Source: Pseudomonadota bacterium
GTDB lineage: Bacteria; Pseudomonadota; Gammaproteobacteria; Burkholderiales; Thiobacillaceae
DNA: 11,768 nucleotides
Direction: 5' to 3'
Assembly (NCBI GenBank): GCA_021821425.1
Contig: JAKACL010000066.1
Span: 1-11,768, forward strand
The translations under genes and the position numbers were made by a program. Position 1 is the first letter of the stretch. Every line of letters begins with the position of its first letter. Below, in pieces: positions 6,499-11,768 of this stretch. The notes under the pieces are model-generated. The model was given only the letters and a program-made list of their open reading frames with translations, did not search any database and was not told the DNA's origin.

Positions 6499-9255
6499 GT
6501 GAACGATTCCAGTTTGAACCCGCCCAGTGTAAGTCAATCCAGAAAAACCCTGCTGCTGGTGGACGGCTCGTCCTATTTATATCGCGCCTTCCATGCGCTG
6601 CCCGATCTGCGCAACGCGGCAGGCGAGCCGACCAATGCGATCAAGGGCGTGCTCTCCATGCTGCACAAGCTGCGCCGGGAGCATGCCGCCGATTATATCG
6701 CCTGCGTGTTCGACGCGAAGGGCAAGACCTTCCGCGACGACCTCTATCCCGACTACAAGGCCACGCGTGCGGCCATGCCGGACGACCTGCGCAGCCAGAT
6801 CGAACCGCTGCATGAAGCGATCCGCGCCGAGGGCTGGCCGCTGGTCGTCATCGACGGCGTCGAGGCCGACGACGTGATCGGCACGCTGGTGCAGCACGCC
6901 ACCCGTAAAGGCATCCGCAGCATCGTCTCCACCGGCGACAAGGACATGGCGCAACTGGTCGACGACCACGTGACGCTGGTCAACACCATGAGCGAGGAAA
7001 CGCTGGATCCGGCCGGCGTCGCCGCCAAGTTCGGCGTGCCGCCCGAGCGCATCGTCGACTACCTCACGCTGGTCGGCGACGCGGCCGACAACGTGCCGGG
7101 CGTCGTCAAATGCGGCCCGAAGACCGCCGTCAAGTGGCTCGGCGAATACGGCACGCTCGACAACCTGCTGGCGCACGCCGACGACATCAAGGGCGCAGTC
7201 GGCGACAACCTGCGCGCGGCGCGCGACTGGCTGCCGCAGGCGCGCGTGCTGATCACCATCAAGTGCGATGTCGCGCTGCCCTTCGATTTCGACGACCTCG
7301 TGCTGAAGCCGCGCGATACCGCCGCGCTGCGCGCGCTGTTCGAACGCTACGAATTTCGCAGCTGGCTGCGCGAACTCGACGCCGCCGCCACCGGCGAAGC
7401 CGCCCCACCGGAACAGGATTGCAGCGGCGATCATCGCGTCCGTTATGAGACGATTCTCACCGAGGACCAACTCGACGCCTGGGTCGCCCGGCTCGACGCC
7501 GCGCCGGCATTTGCGCTCGACACCGAAACCACCGGGCTCAACCCGATGCAGGCCGAACTGGTCGGGATGTCGTTTGCCATTGCCCACGGCGAGGCGGCCT
7601 ACCTGCCGCTGGCACATCACTATGCCGGCGCGCCCGCGCAGCTCGATCGCGCCGCCGTGCTGGCGAAGCTGAAGCCGCTGCTGGAAAACCCCGCACCCAA
7701 AATCATCGGCCAGCACCTGAAGTACGACCGCCACATCTTTGCCAACCACGGCATCGCCCTGGGGGGGAGAAAAGGCAGCGGCGTGGTCGACGACACGCTG
7801 CTGCAGTCCTACGTGCTGGAAGCGCACCAGTCGCACGAACTCGGCAACCTGGCGTCGCGCCATCTGGGGCTCGCGACGATCAGCTACGACGACGTCACCG
7901 GCAAGGGCGCGGCGCGCATCGGCTTCGAACAGGTCGACATTGCCCGCGCCAGCGAATACGCGGCGGAGGACGCCGATGTCACGCTGCGCGTACGCGATGC
8001 GCTGGCGCCGAGTATCGCCGCGTCCGACAAGCTCGAATTCGTCTATCGCAGAATCGAACTGCCGGTGGCGGAAATCCTGTTCCACATGGAGCGCACCGGC
8101 GTGCTGCTCGACCGAAATTTATTGGCGGTGCAAAGCGGCGAGCTCGGCAAAAAAATGCTGGAGCTGGAACAGCGCGCCTATCAGGAAGCCGGGCAGCCGT
8201 TCAACATGAGCTCGCCGAAGCAGATCGGCGACATCCTGTTCGCGCAGAAGGGCCTGCCGGTCGTCAAGAAAACCCCCGGCGGCGCGCCCTCGACCGACGA
8301 GGAGACGCTGGAACTGCTGGCGCTCGACCACCCGATCGCGCGGGCGATCCTCGACTACCGCGGCATGGCCAAGCTGAAGTCGACCTACACCGACAAGCTG
8401 CCGCAAATGGTGCACCCGAAGACCGGACGCCTGCACACCAGCTATTCGCAGGCAACCGCGGTCACCGGGCGGCTGGCGAGTTCCGACCCCAATCTGCAGA
8501 ACATTCCCGCGCGCACCGCCGAGGGCCGCCGCATCCGCGAGGCCTTCATCGCGCCGCCGGGGCATCTGCTGGTGTCGGCCGACTATTCGCAAATCGAGCT
8601 GCGCATCATGGCGCACCTGTCGGACGACGCCGGCTTGCTGCGCGCCTTCGCCGAGGACCGGGACATCCACACCGCGACGGCGTCCGAAGTGTTCGGCGCG
8701 CCGCTCGATGACGTAAGCAGCGATCAGCGGCGCATGGCCAAGGTAATCAACTTCGGCCTGATCTACGGCATGTCGGCGTTCGGCCTGGCCAGCCAGCTCA
8801 ATCTCGATCGCAGCGCCGCGCAGGCCTATATCGACCGCTACTTCGCGCGCTATCCCGGGGTGGCCGACTACATGCAGCGCACACGCGAGGCCGCGCGCCG
8901 CCAGGGCTACGTCGAGACCGTATTCGGTCGGCGCCTCTACCTGCCGGAGATCAATGCCAAGAACCCGCAGCGCCGCCAGGGCGCCGAGCGCGCCGCGATC
9001 AATGCGCCGATGCAGGGCACCGCGGCCGACCTGATCAAGCTGGCGATGATCGCGGTGCAGGGCTGGCTCGATACCGAAAAGCTGGCCAGCCGGCTGCTGC
9101 TGCAGGTGCACGACGAGCTCATCCTCGAAGTGCCGGAAAACGAACTCGACCGCGTGCGCGCCGAGCTGCCCGCACAGATGTGCAACGTCGCCGAACTCAA
9201 GGTGCCGTTGCGGGTGGGCGTGGGGTCCGGCCGCAACTGGGAAGCGGCGCACTGA
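6499..9255 (+). CDS. polA: DNA polymerase I
   Basis: Replication and repair polymerase of 918 residues that removes RNA primers and fills gaps. All three domains are complete. The 5' nuclease domain starts with KTLLLVDGSSYLYRAFHALP and contains VFDAKGKTFRDDLYPDYKATR, GVEADDVIGT and STGDKDMAQL. The 3'-5' proofreading domain keeps its metal ligands: D341 and E343 in LDTETTGLN, D410 in HLKYDRH, and Y487 and D491 in YAAEDADVT. In the polymerase domain, D695 lies in SADYSQIELR, then RRMAKVINFGLIYGMSAFG, and D872 in QVHDELILEVP. The numbering runs 10-14 below E. coli Pol I, whose length is similar. The start is a GTG at 6499 with only a weak GAG upstream; it gives about 15 extra residues before the conserved core. 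A short insertion (GGRKGSG) follows FANHGIAL in the exonuclease domain. Confidence 0.97.
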   Translation: MNDSSLNPPSVSQSRKTLLLVDGSSYLYRAFHALPDLRNAAGEPTNAIKGVLSMLHKLRREHAADYIACVFDAKGKTFRDDLYPDYKATRAAMPDDLRSQIEPLHEAIRAEGWPLVVIDGVEADDVIGTLVQHATRKGIRSIVSTGDKDMAQLVDDHVTLVNTMSEETLDPAGVAAKFGVPPERIVDYLTLVGDAADNVPGVVKCGPKTAVKWLGEYGTLDNLLAHADDIKGAVGDNLRAARDWLPQARVLITIKCDVALPFDFDDLVLKPRDTAALRALFERYEFRSWLRELDAAATGEAAPPEQDCSGDHRVRYETILTEDQLDAWVARLDAAPAFALDTETTGLNPMQAELVGMSFAIAHGEAAYLPLAHHYAGAPAQLDRAAVLAKLKPLLENPAPKIIGQHLKYDRHIFANHGIALGGRKGSGVVDDTLLQSYVLEAHQSHELGNLASRHLGLATISYDDVTGKGAARIGFEQVDIARASEYAAEDADVTLRVRDALAPSIAASDKLEFVYRRIELPVAEILFHMERTGVLLDRNLLAVQSGELGKKMLELEQRAYQEAGQPFNMSSPKQIGDILFAQKGLPVVKKTPGGAPSTDEETLELLALDHPIARAILDYRGMAKLKSTYTDKLPQMVHPKTGRLHTSYSQATAVTGRLASSDPNLQNIPARTAEGRRIREAFIAPPGHLLVSADYSQIELRIMAHLSDDAGLLRAFAEDRDIHTATASEVFGAPLDDVSSDQRRMAKVINFGLIYGMSAFGLASQLNLDRSAAQAYIDRYFARYPGVADYMQRTREAARRQGYVETVFGRRLYLPEINAKNPQRRQGAERAAINAPMQGTAADLIKLAMIAVQGWLDTEKLASRLLLQVHDELILEVPENELDRVRAELPAQMCNVAELKVPLRVGVGSGRNWEAAH

Positions 9256-9277
9256 GGAGCCCCGCGGCCGTACCATT

Positions 9278-9300
9278 AAAAACGGGCACCGCAGTGCCCG
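9278..9300 (-). terminator. Left half-terminator: hairpin with U-tract on the minus strand
   Basis: A 7-bp stem CGGGCAC/GTGCCCG (9283-9289 and 9294-9300) with a CGCA loop, 27 bases past the polA stop. The A5 tract at 9278-9282 becomes TTTTT after the hairpin on the minus strand, so it can stop leftward transcription. On the plus strand the stem is followed by TCGGACT, with no U-tract, so it should not stop polA transcription. Read with the copy at 9777-9799, it is one half of a terminator split by the IS remnant. Confidence 0.75.
9284..9300 (+). repeat. Left target-site duplication of the IS remnant (17 bp)
   Basis: GGGCACCGCAGTGCCCG is repeated exactly at 9777-9793. The two copies directly bound the element's inverted repeats, as a target-site duplication would. 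The repeat is a near-palindrome, that is, a terminator stem-loop. Confidence 0.75.
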
Positions 9301-9322
9301 TCGGACTGCTGACAAAGCCCCC
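9301..9322 (+). repeat. Left terminal inverted repeat of the IS remnant
   Basis: The sequence begins TCGGACTGCTGACAAAGC and matches the reverse complement of 9754-9775 at 17 of 22 positions. Its inner part is also the left arm of the hairpin at 9312-9340. Confidence 0.65.
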
Positions 9323-9340
9323 ACGAGTTGGGGGCTTTGT
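9312..9340. other. Perfect 12-bp hairpin at the left IS end
   Basis: Arms ACAAAGCCCCCA (9312-9323) and TGGGGGCTTTGT (9329-9340) with a CGAGT loop. On the plus strand the stem is followed by GTTTG, a poor U-tract. It lies between the left IS end and the transposase ATG, where such a structure would block read-through from polA into the transposase. Confidence 0.65.
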
Positions 9341-9355
9341 GTTTGAATTGTGGGC

Positions 9356-9633
9356 ATGCTCAAACCGCCCGACCCCCACCAGCACCGTCTGGAAATGGTC
9401 ACCCTCGAAGAGCTGGTTCCTGCGGATCACCTGCTTCGTCTGATCGACCGCCATATCCCATTCGATTTCATCCGCCACGCCACCGCGCATCTGTACTGCG
9501 CCGACAACGGCCGGCCCGCCGTCGACCCCGTGCAGTTGTTCAAGATGCTCTTCATCGTCAGAACATGAAGAAAATGGCGCGCCTGCTGGCGCGGGCGGCA
9601 GCCCACTTTTACGCGCCCTGCAACCCGCTCTGA
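9356..9633 (+). pseudogene. IS1182-family transposase, internally deleted and frameshifted
   Basis: The N-terminal part starts at ATG 9356 (MLKPPDPHQHRLEMVTLEEL), continues with VPADHLLRLIDRHIPFDFI and ends with YCADNGRPAVDPVQLFKMLFI. This is the DUF772-type N terminus of IS1182 and related transposases. At about 9556 the frame leaves the family pattern and stops at 9566-9568. In the neighbouring frame, 9556-9633 reads RQNMKKMARLLARAAAHFYA and ends at TGA 9631-9633, which resembles the extreme C terminus of the same family. The whole DDE catalytic region between is gone. The junction therefore joins start and end of one gene with a frame change. The product would be a dead peptide of 71 residues. 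Confidence 0.82.
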
Positions 9634-9732
9634 GGCCGACTGGACTGTTTCAGACGCGCTTGCACGATCTCGCCGTCGAATTGCTCCAACGATCCAACCC
9701 TCGGCCCGTCTGAGTCAAATCGCCCCAAAACA

Positions 9733-9762
9733 AAACCCCGCCTTCGTGAAAAGGCGGGGTTT
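9733..9762 (-). terminator. Perfect 12-bp hairpin at the right IS end, U-tract on the minus strand
   Basis: Arms AAACCCCGCCTT (9733-9744) and AAGGCGGGGTTT (9751-9762) with a 6-base loop (CGTGAA). On the minus strand it is followed by TGTTTTGGGGCG, a short U-rich stretch, so it can act on leftward transcription coming from the ompA-like gene. Its right arm overlaps the terminal inverted repeat, mirroring the hairpin at the left end. Confidence 0.6.
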
Positions 9763-9775
9763 GTCGGCAGCCTGA
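9754..9775 (-). repeat. Right terminal inverted repeat of the IS remnant
   Basis: Read on the minus strand it begins TCAGGCTGCCGACAAACC and matches the left end (9301-9322) at 17 of 22 positions. One further base (9776) separates it from the direct repeat, so the exact end is uncertain by one base. Confidence 0.65.
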
Positions 9776-9776
9776 G

Positions 9777-9793
9777 GGGCACCGCAGTGCCCG
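9777..9793 (+). repeat. Right target-site duplication of the IS remnant (17 bp)
   Basis: An exact second copy of GGGCACCGCAGTGCCCG from 9284-9300, in the same orientation, 493 bp away. Confidence 0.75.
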
Positions 9794-9799
9794 TTTTTT
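9777..9799 (+). terminator. Right half-terminator: hairpin with T6 tract on the plus strand
   Basis: A 6-bp stem GGGCAC/GTGCCC with a CGCA loop, then G and TTTTTT (9794-9799). It is oriented to stop rightward transcription, including polA read-through across the IS remnant. It ends 16 bases from the stop of the convergent ompA-like gene. On the minus strand no U-tract follows the stem. Confidence 0.8.
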
Positions 9800-9815
9800 G
9801 CCTTGCGCAAAGCGC

Positions 9816-11027
9816 TTACTGCATTTGAATCAGCTCGACGCGGCGGTTCTTGAAGCGGCCTTCCGGCGTGCCGTTGTCCGCCACCGGCTGGGCTTCGCCG
9901 TAGCCTTTGGCAAACAGCCGTTCCGCGGCGATGCCCTTCTCGATCAGGTAGGCGCGCACGGCGTCGGCGCGGCGCTGCGACAGCTTGAGGTTGTAGGCCT
10001 CGGTGTCCACCGAATCGGTGTGGCCGGCCACTTCGATCTTGACCTCGCCCCACTCCTTCAGCGTGGCGGCGGCGGCGTCCAGCGTCGCGACCGAATCGGG
10101 ACGCAGCGTGGCGCTGTCGTTGTCGAAGTTCACGCCTTCCAGCGTCAGTTTGCGCGGCGTCGGCGGCTCGGCTGCCGGCGCCGGCTCGGGTTCGGCCGCC
10201 TTCGGCGGGCACCCGTCGGCCGTGCCGGGCGCGGGCACGGTCGGGCATTTGTCGAGATGATCGGGGATGCCGTCGCCGTCACTGTCGAGCGGGCAGCCCT
10301 CAGCGTTGACCTTCACACCGGCCGGGGTGCCGGGACACTTGTCGAGGCCATCGAAGACGCCGTCGCCGTCGGAATCGAGCGGGCAGCCCTTGCTGTCGAC
10401 TTGGGCGCCCCTCGGGGTATTGGGGCATTCGTCGCGGCGGTTCGGCACGCCGTCGCCGTCGGAATCCGGCGGCGCGCCCAGGCCCCAGGAATAGCCCAGC
10501 AGGGCCTGGAAGTTGGTGAGGCCGGCACGCGGCAGGCTGTCGTTGCCGAACGACTGGTCGGCCCGCACTTCCCAGCGGAACGCATCGTTCGCGCCCACTT
10601 CCCAGGCCTGCCCGATCCCCAGCGAGGCCATCGGGCGGGTGAAAGTGGGGCCGTTGTCGGTGTCGACGTTCATCAGGCCCAGTCCACCGGACATGAACCA
10701 GTTATAGCGTTGTTGTTGCGAGAACAGCCATTCCAGGCCGCCACGCAGCGTGGTGACATCGGCATCGCCGACGCCGGCGCGGTTGCCGTCATAGGGGCCG
10801 TAGACCAGGTCGCTGAAAAAATTGCTGCTGCTGCCCAGGCGATGGCCGTAGCGCACGCCGAACAGGGGATTGGCCTCGTCGTTCTTGTCGCCGACCAGGC
10901 TGCTGTCCGCCCAGCCGCCGCCAAACAGTAGCCCGACCTCGTGTTCCGGCATCTCGGCCGCCTGCGCGACTGCGCTGCCGAACGCAAAGAAACCCGCCAG
11001 TAAACCGGCTGCGTATGCTTGCTTCAT
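9816..11027 (-). CDS. OmpA-family outer-membrane protein with TSP3 calcium-binding repeats
   Basis: A 403-residue envelope protein in four parts. Residues 1-23 are a Sec signal peptide (MKQAYAAGLLAGFFAFGSAV then AQA, cut before AE). Residues of about 25-187 contain alternating aromatic and polar strands and look like an OmpA-type beta-barrel. Three 27-30-residue repeats begin DSDGDG at 188, 218 and 248, each with a DxCP and a GCP; these are thrombospondin type 3 repeats, which bind calcium. A Pro/Ala/Glu-rich linker (about 275-292) leads to the peptidoglycan-binding OmpA C-terminal domain, with D338 (GHTDS) and R353 (LSQRRADAV) at the diaminopimelate-binding positions. The ATG at 11027 is chosen because of the signal peptide and a GGGAG 8 bases upstream. 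The protein should tie the outer membrane to the cell wall; porin activity is not shown. It converges on polA across the IS remnant. Confidence 0.92.
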   Translation of the reverse strand: MKQAYAAGLLAGFFAFGSAVAQAAEMPEHEVGLLFGGGWADSSLVGDKNDEANPLFGVRYGHRLGSSSNFFSDLVYGPYDGNRAGVGDADVTTLRGGLEWLFSQQQRYNWFMSGGLGLMNVDTDNGPTFTRPMASLGIGQAWEVGANDAFRWEVRADQSFGNDSLPRAGLTNFQALLGYSWGLGAPPDSDGDGVPNRRDECPNTPRGAQVDSKGCPLDSDGDGVFDGLDKCPGTPAGVKVNAEGCPLDSDGDGIPDHLDKCPTVPAPGTADGCPPKAAEPEPAPAAEPPTPRKLTLEGVNFDNDSATLRPDSVATLDAAAATLKEWGEVKIEVAGHTDSVDTEAYNLKLSQRRADAVRAYLIEKGIAAERLFAKGYGEAQPVADNGTPEGRFKNRRVELIQMQ

Positions 11028-11095
11028 TTTGAATACTCCCACTCACCCAAGTCAGAAAAACAGGCCGCCGATCCGGTCCGGCCATAAGTAGTTCG

Positions 11096-11101
11096 ATTGT
11101 A
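11096..11101 (-). promoter_or_regulatory. Possible -10 box of the ompA-like gene
   Basis: TACAAT on the minus strand (context GTTACAATCG), 68 bases before the ATG at 11027. No good -35 hexamer was found, so the call is tentative. The 163-bp gap to mscL also contains a C8 run at 11142-11149 and a hairpin at 11151-11177, and no other gene that I can see. Confidence 0.3.
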
Positions 11102-11150
11102 ACGGCTTGCGGGCATGCTCAGCTCCAAAAATGAGCGGGCGCCCCCCCCG

Positions 11151-11177
11151 GTACGGGCCACCAGGTTGTGCCCGTAC
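11151..11177. other. Hairpin downstream of mscL
   Basis: A perfect 8-bp stem GTACGGGC/GCCCGTAC with an 11-base loop, beginning 14 bases past the mscL stop on the minus strand. A G-run rather than a U-tract follows it, so it is at best a weak or Rho-assisted terminator or a 3' stabiliser of the mscL mRNA. Confidence 0.4.
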
Positions 11178-11190
11178 AACACAATGTGGC

Positions 11191-11613
11191 TTATTTGCTC
11201 AGACTGTCCCGAATCTCGCGAAGCAGCATGATGTCTTCTGGCGTCGCCGCGGGCGCGGGGGGTGGCGCATCCTTCTTCAGGCGGTTGATCTGCTTGACGA
11301 TGATGAAGACGATGAAGGCCAGAATGATGAAATTGAGCAGGATGGTGAGGAAATTGCCGTAGGCGAACACCGGCACATTGGCCTCCCTCAACCCCGCCAG
11401 CGTCATCACCGTGCCCGCCGGCACGGAATCGAGGGCGACGAACAGGTTGGAGAAGTCGAAGCCGCCGAACACCGCGCCGACCAGCGGCATGATCAGGTCC
11501 TTGACGATGGAATCGACGATCTTGCCGAAAGCGGCGCCGATGATGACGCCAACCGCCAGGTCCATCGCATTGCCCTTGACCGCAAATTCCTTGAATTCCG
11601 ACACGATGCTCAT
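11191..11613 (-). CDS. mscL: Large-conductance mechanosensitive channel
   Basis: An inner-membrane homopentameric pore that opens under membrane tension and releases solutes during hypo-osmotic shock. The 140 residues align with E. coli MscL (136) from memory. The N-terminal amphipathic helix is [20 protein letters not shown]. The first membrane segment, with the pore-constriction pattern [14 protein letters not shown], continues into [14 protein letters not shown] periplasmic loop (about 50-80) contains [10 protein letters not shown]. The second segment is [20 protein letters not shown]. The C-terminal bundle follows the [12 protein letters not shown] linker and ends [11 protein letters not shown]. 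The ATG at 11613 has AGGAGA with a 5-base spacer. The gene is monocistronic by layout, divergent from the partial gene at the right edge. Confidence 0.97.
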   Translation of the reverse strand: MSIVSEFKEFAVKGNAMDLAVGVIIGAAFGKIVDSIVKDLIMPLVGAVFGGFDFSNLFVALDSVPAGTVMTLAGLREANVPVFAYGNFLTILLNFIILAFIVFIIVKQINRLKKDAPPPAPAATPEDIMLLREIRDSLSK

Positions 11614-11705
11614 GCATTTCTCCTTGTCGTGGGTGATGGGTGCCGCCTCCGCATTCTAGTCGATCCGCCGGCGCGATTCCAGCCGCGCAAGCACGAATGT
11701 CCGGC

Positions 11706-11734
11706 TTGGTGGGCAGACGCAGGGAGGGTAAAAT
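11706..11734 (+). promoter_or_regulatory. Predicted promoter of the gene at the right edge
   Basis: TTGGTG (-35, 11706-11711) and TAAAAT (-10, 11729-11734) are separated by 17 bases, the best-spaced promoter in the window. A start site near 11741 would leave about 4 bases before the ATG at 11745. GGAGGG (11723-11728) and CCCTCC (11737-11742) form an inverted repeat around the -10 box. Confidence 0.5.
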
Positions 11735-11744
11735 GCCCCTCCTT

Positions 11745-11768
11745 ATGCGCATCTGTCACCACGTCCTC
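11745..11768 (+). CDS. Start of an unidentified protein (first 8 codons, runs off the right edge)
   Basis: ATG at 11745 is followed by seven open codons to the window end, reading MRICHHVL. The call rests on the well-spaced promoter directly upstream and on the empty stretch between it and mscL, not on similarity. An in-frame ATG at 11733 overlaps the -10 box and is less likely. Too little sequence is present to name a family. No Shine-Dalgarno sequence precedes it; the CCTCCTT there is the opposite sense. Confidence 0.4.

Larger units (their letters stand above)
9301..9776 (+). mobile_element. Internally deleted IS1182-family insertion sequence, 476 bp
   Basis: The element is bounded by the 17-bp direct repeats at 9284-9300 and 9777-9793. 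Imperfect terminal inverted repeats lie at 9301-9322 and 9754-9775 and match at 17 of 22 positions around the core CTGCYGACAAASCCCSC. It carries the first about 68 codons of an IS1182-type transposase, then abruptly the last about 26 codons in another frame. Full-length members are, as I recall, about 1.3-1.9 kb, so 1 kb or more is missing. Each end also holds a strong hairpin. The element cannot make its own transposase; it might still be moved in trans because both ends survive. Confidence 0.82.

Noticed and set aside
6577..8085. A 502-codon minus-strand frame inside polA
   Set aside because: Antisense shadow of polA with no recognisable motif. The same applies to the minus frame at 8119-9402.
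9197..9490. A 97-codon minus-strand frame across the polA end and the IS left end
   Set aside because: It crosses the IS boundary and two hairpins, has no start context and resembles no family.
10175..10470. Direct repeats with recurrent GTCGCCGTC
   Set aside because: They encode the DSDGDG motifs of the TSP3 repeats of the ompA-like protein, and are not a CRISPR or mobile repeat.
9798..10931. A 377-codon plus-strand frame opposite the ompA-like gene
   Set aside because: Shadow of a gene whose signal peptide, TSP3 repeats and OmpA domain are all visible on the minus strand.
11142..11149. A C8 run upstream of the ompA-like gene as a phase-variable promoter tract
   Set aside because: It lies well upstream of the likely -10 (11096-11101), not in a -35/-10 spacer, and a single C8 run is unremarkable in this GC-rich DNA.

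Overview
The window is a housekeeping stretch of a GC-rich proteobacterial chromosome. The likely source is a chemolithoautotrophic betaproteobacterium of the Thiobacillus or Hydrogenophilales type. The clues are a stand-alone phosphoribulokinase of the bacterial octameric type (Calvin cycle), a BPSS1780-family membrane protein and a DUF2782 protein (both typical of Betaproteobacteria), and repeated TAAAAT or TATAAT -10 hexamers just ahead of genes. The genus is an inference from remembered families.

Layout from left to right. leuS (leucyl-tRNA synthetase, minus strand) runs off the left edge and is divergent from prk (plus). A strong bidirectional terminator separates prk from a convergent MoaD/ThiS-like gene (minus). 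That gene is divergent from uvrD (plus), with the two predicted -10 boxes lying in each other's leader regions. uvrD converges with a BPSS1780-family gene, and their stop codons touch. Upstream on the minus strand lie a DUF2782 lipid-free secreted protein and a LOG-family nucleotide hydrolase, which is divergent from polA (plus). An IS1182-family remnant sits between polA and the convergent ompA-like gene. mscL (minus) follows, and the first eight codons of an unidentified plus-strand gene close the window.

The genes cover translation (leuS), CO2 fixation (prk), DNA repair and replication (uvrD, polA), nucleotide housekeeping (LOG family) and envelope and osmotic protection (OmpA-like, MscL). 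Only weak pairings can be read from the layout: the LOG, DUF2782 and BPSS1780 genes form a possible minus-strand cluster.

The most informative structure is between polA and the ompA-like gene. A 476-bp internally deleted IS1182-type element is flanked by a perfect 17-bp direct repeat, and that repeat is itself a hairpin. The left copy keeps only the A-tract and the right copy keeps only the T-tract. Removing the element and one repeat rebuilds a perfect 12-bp-stem bidirectional terminator, so the element appears to have inserted into it and duplicated its stem-loop. The second point of interest is a MoaD-like protein without the C-terminal Gly-Gly. I did not find a CRISPR array, tRNA or rRNA, prophage, defence system or evidently new multi-gene system.
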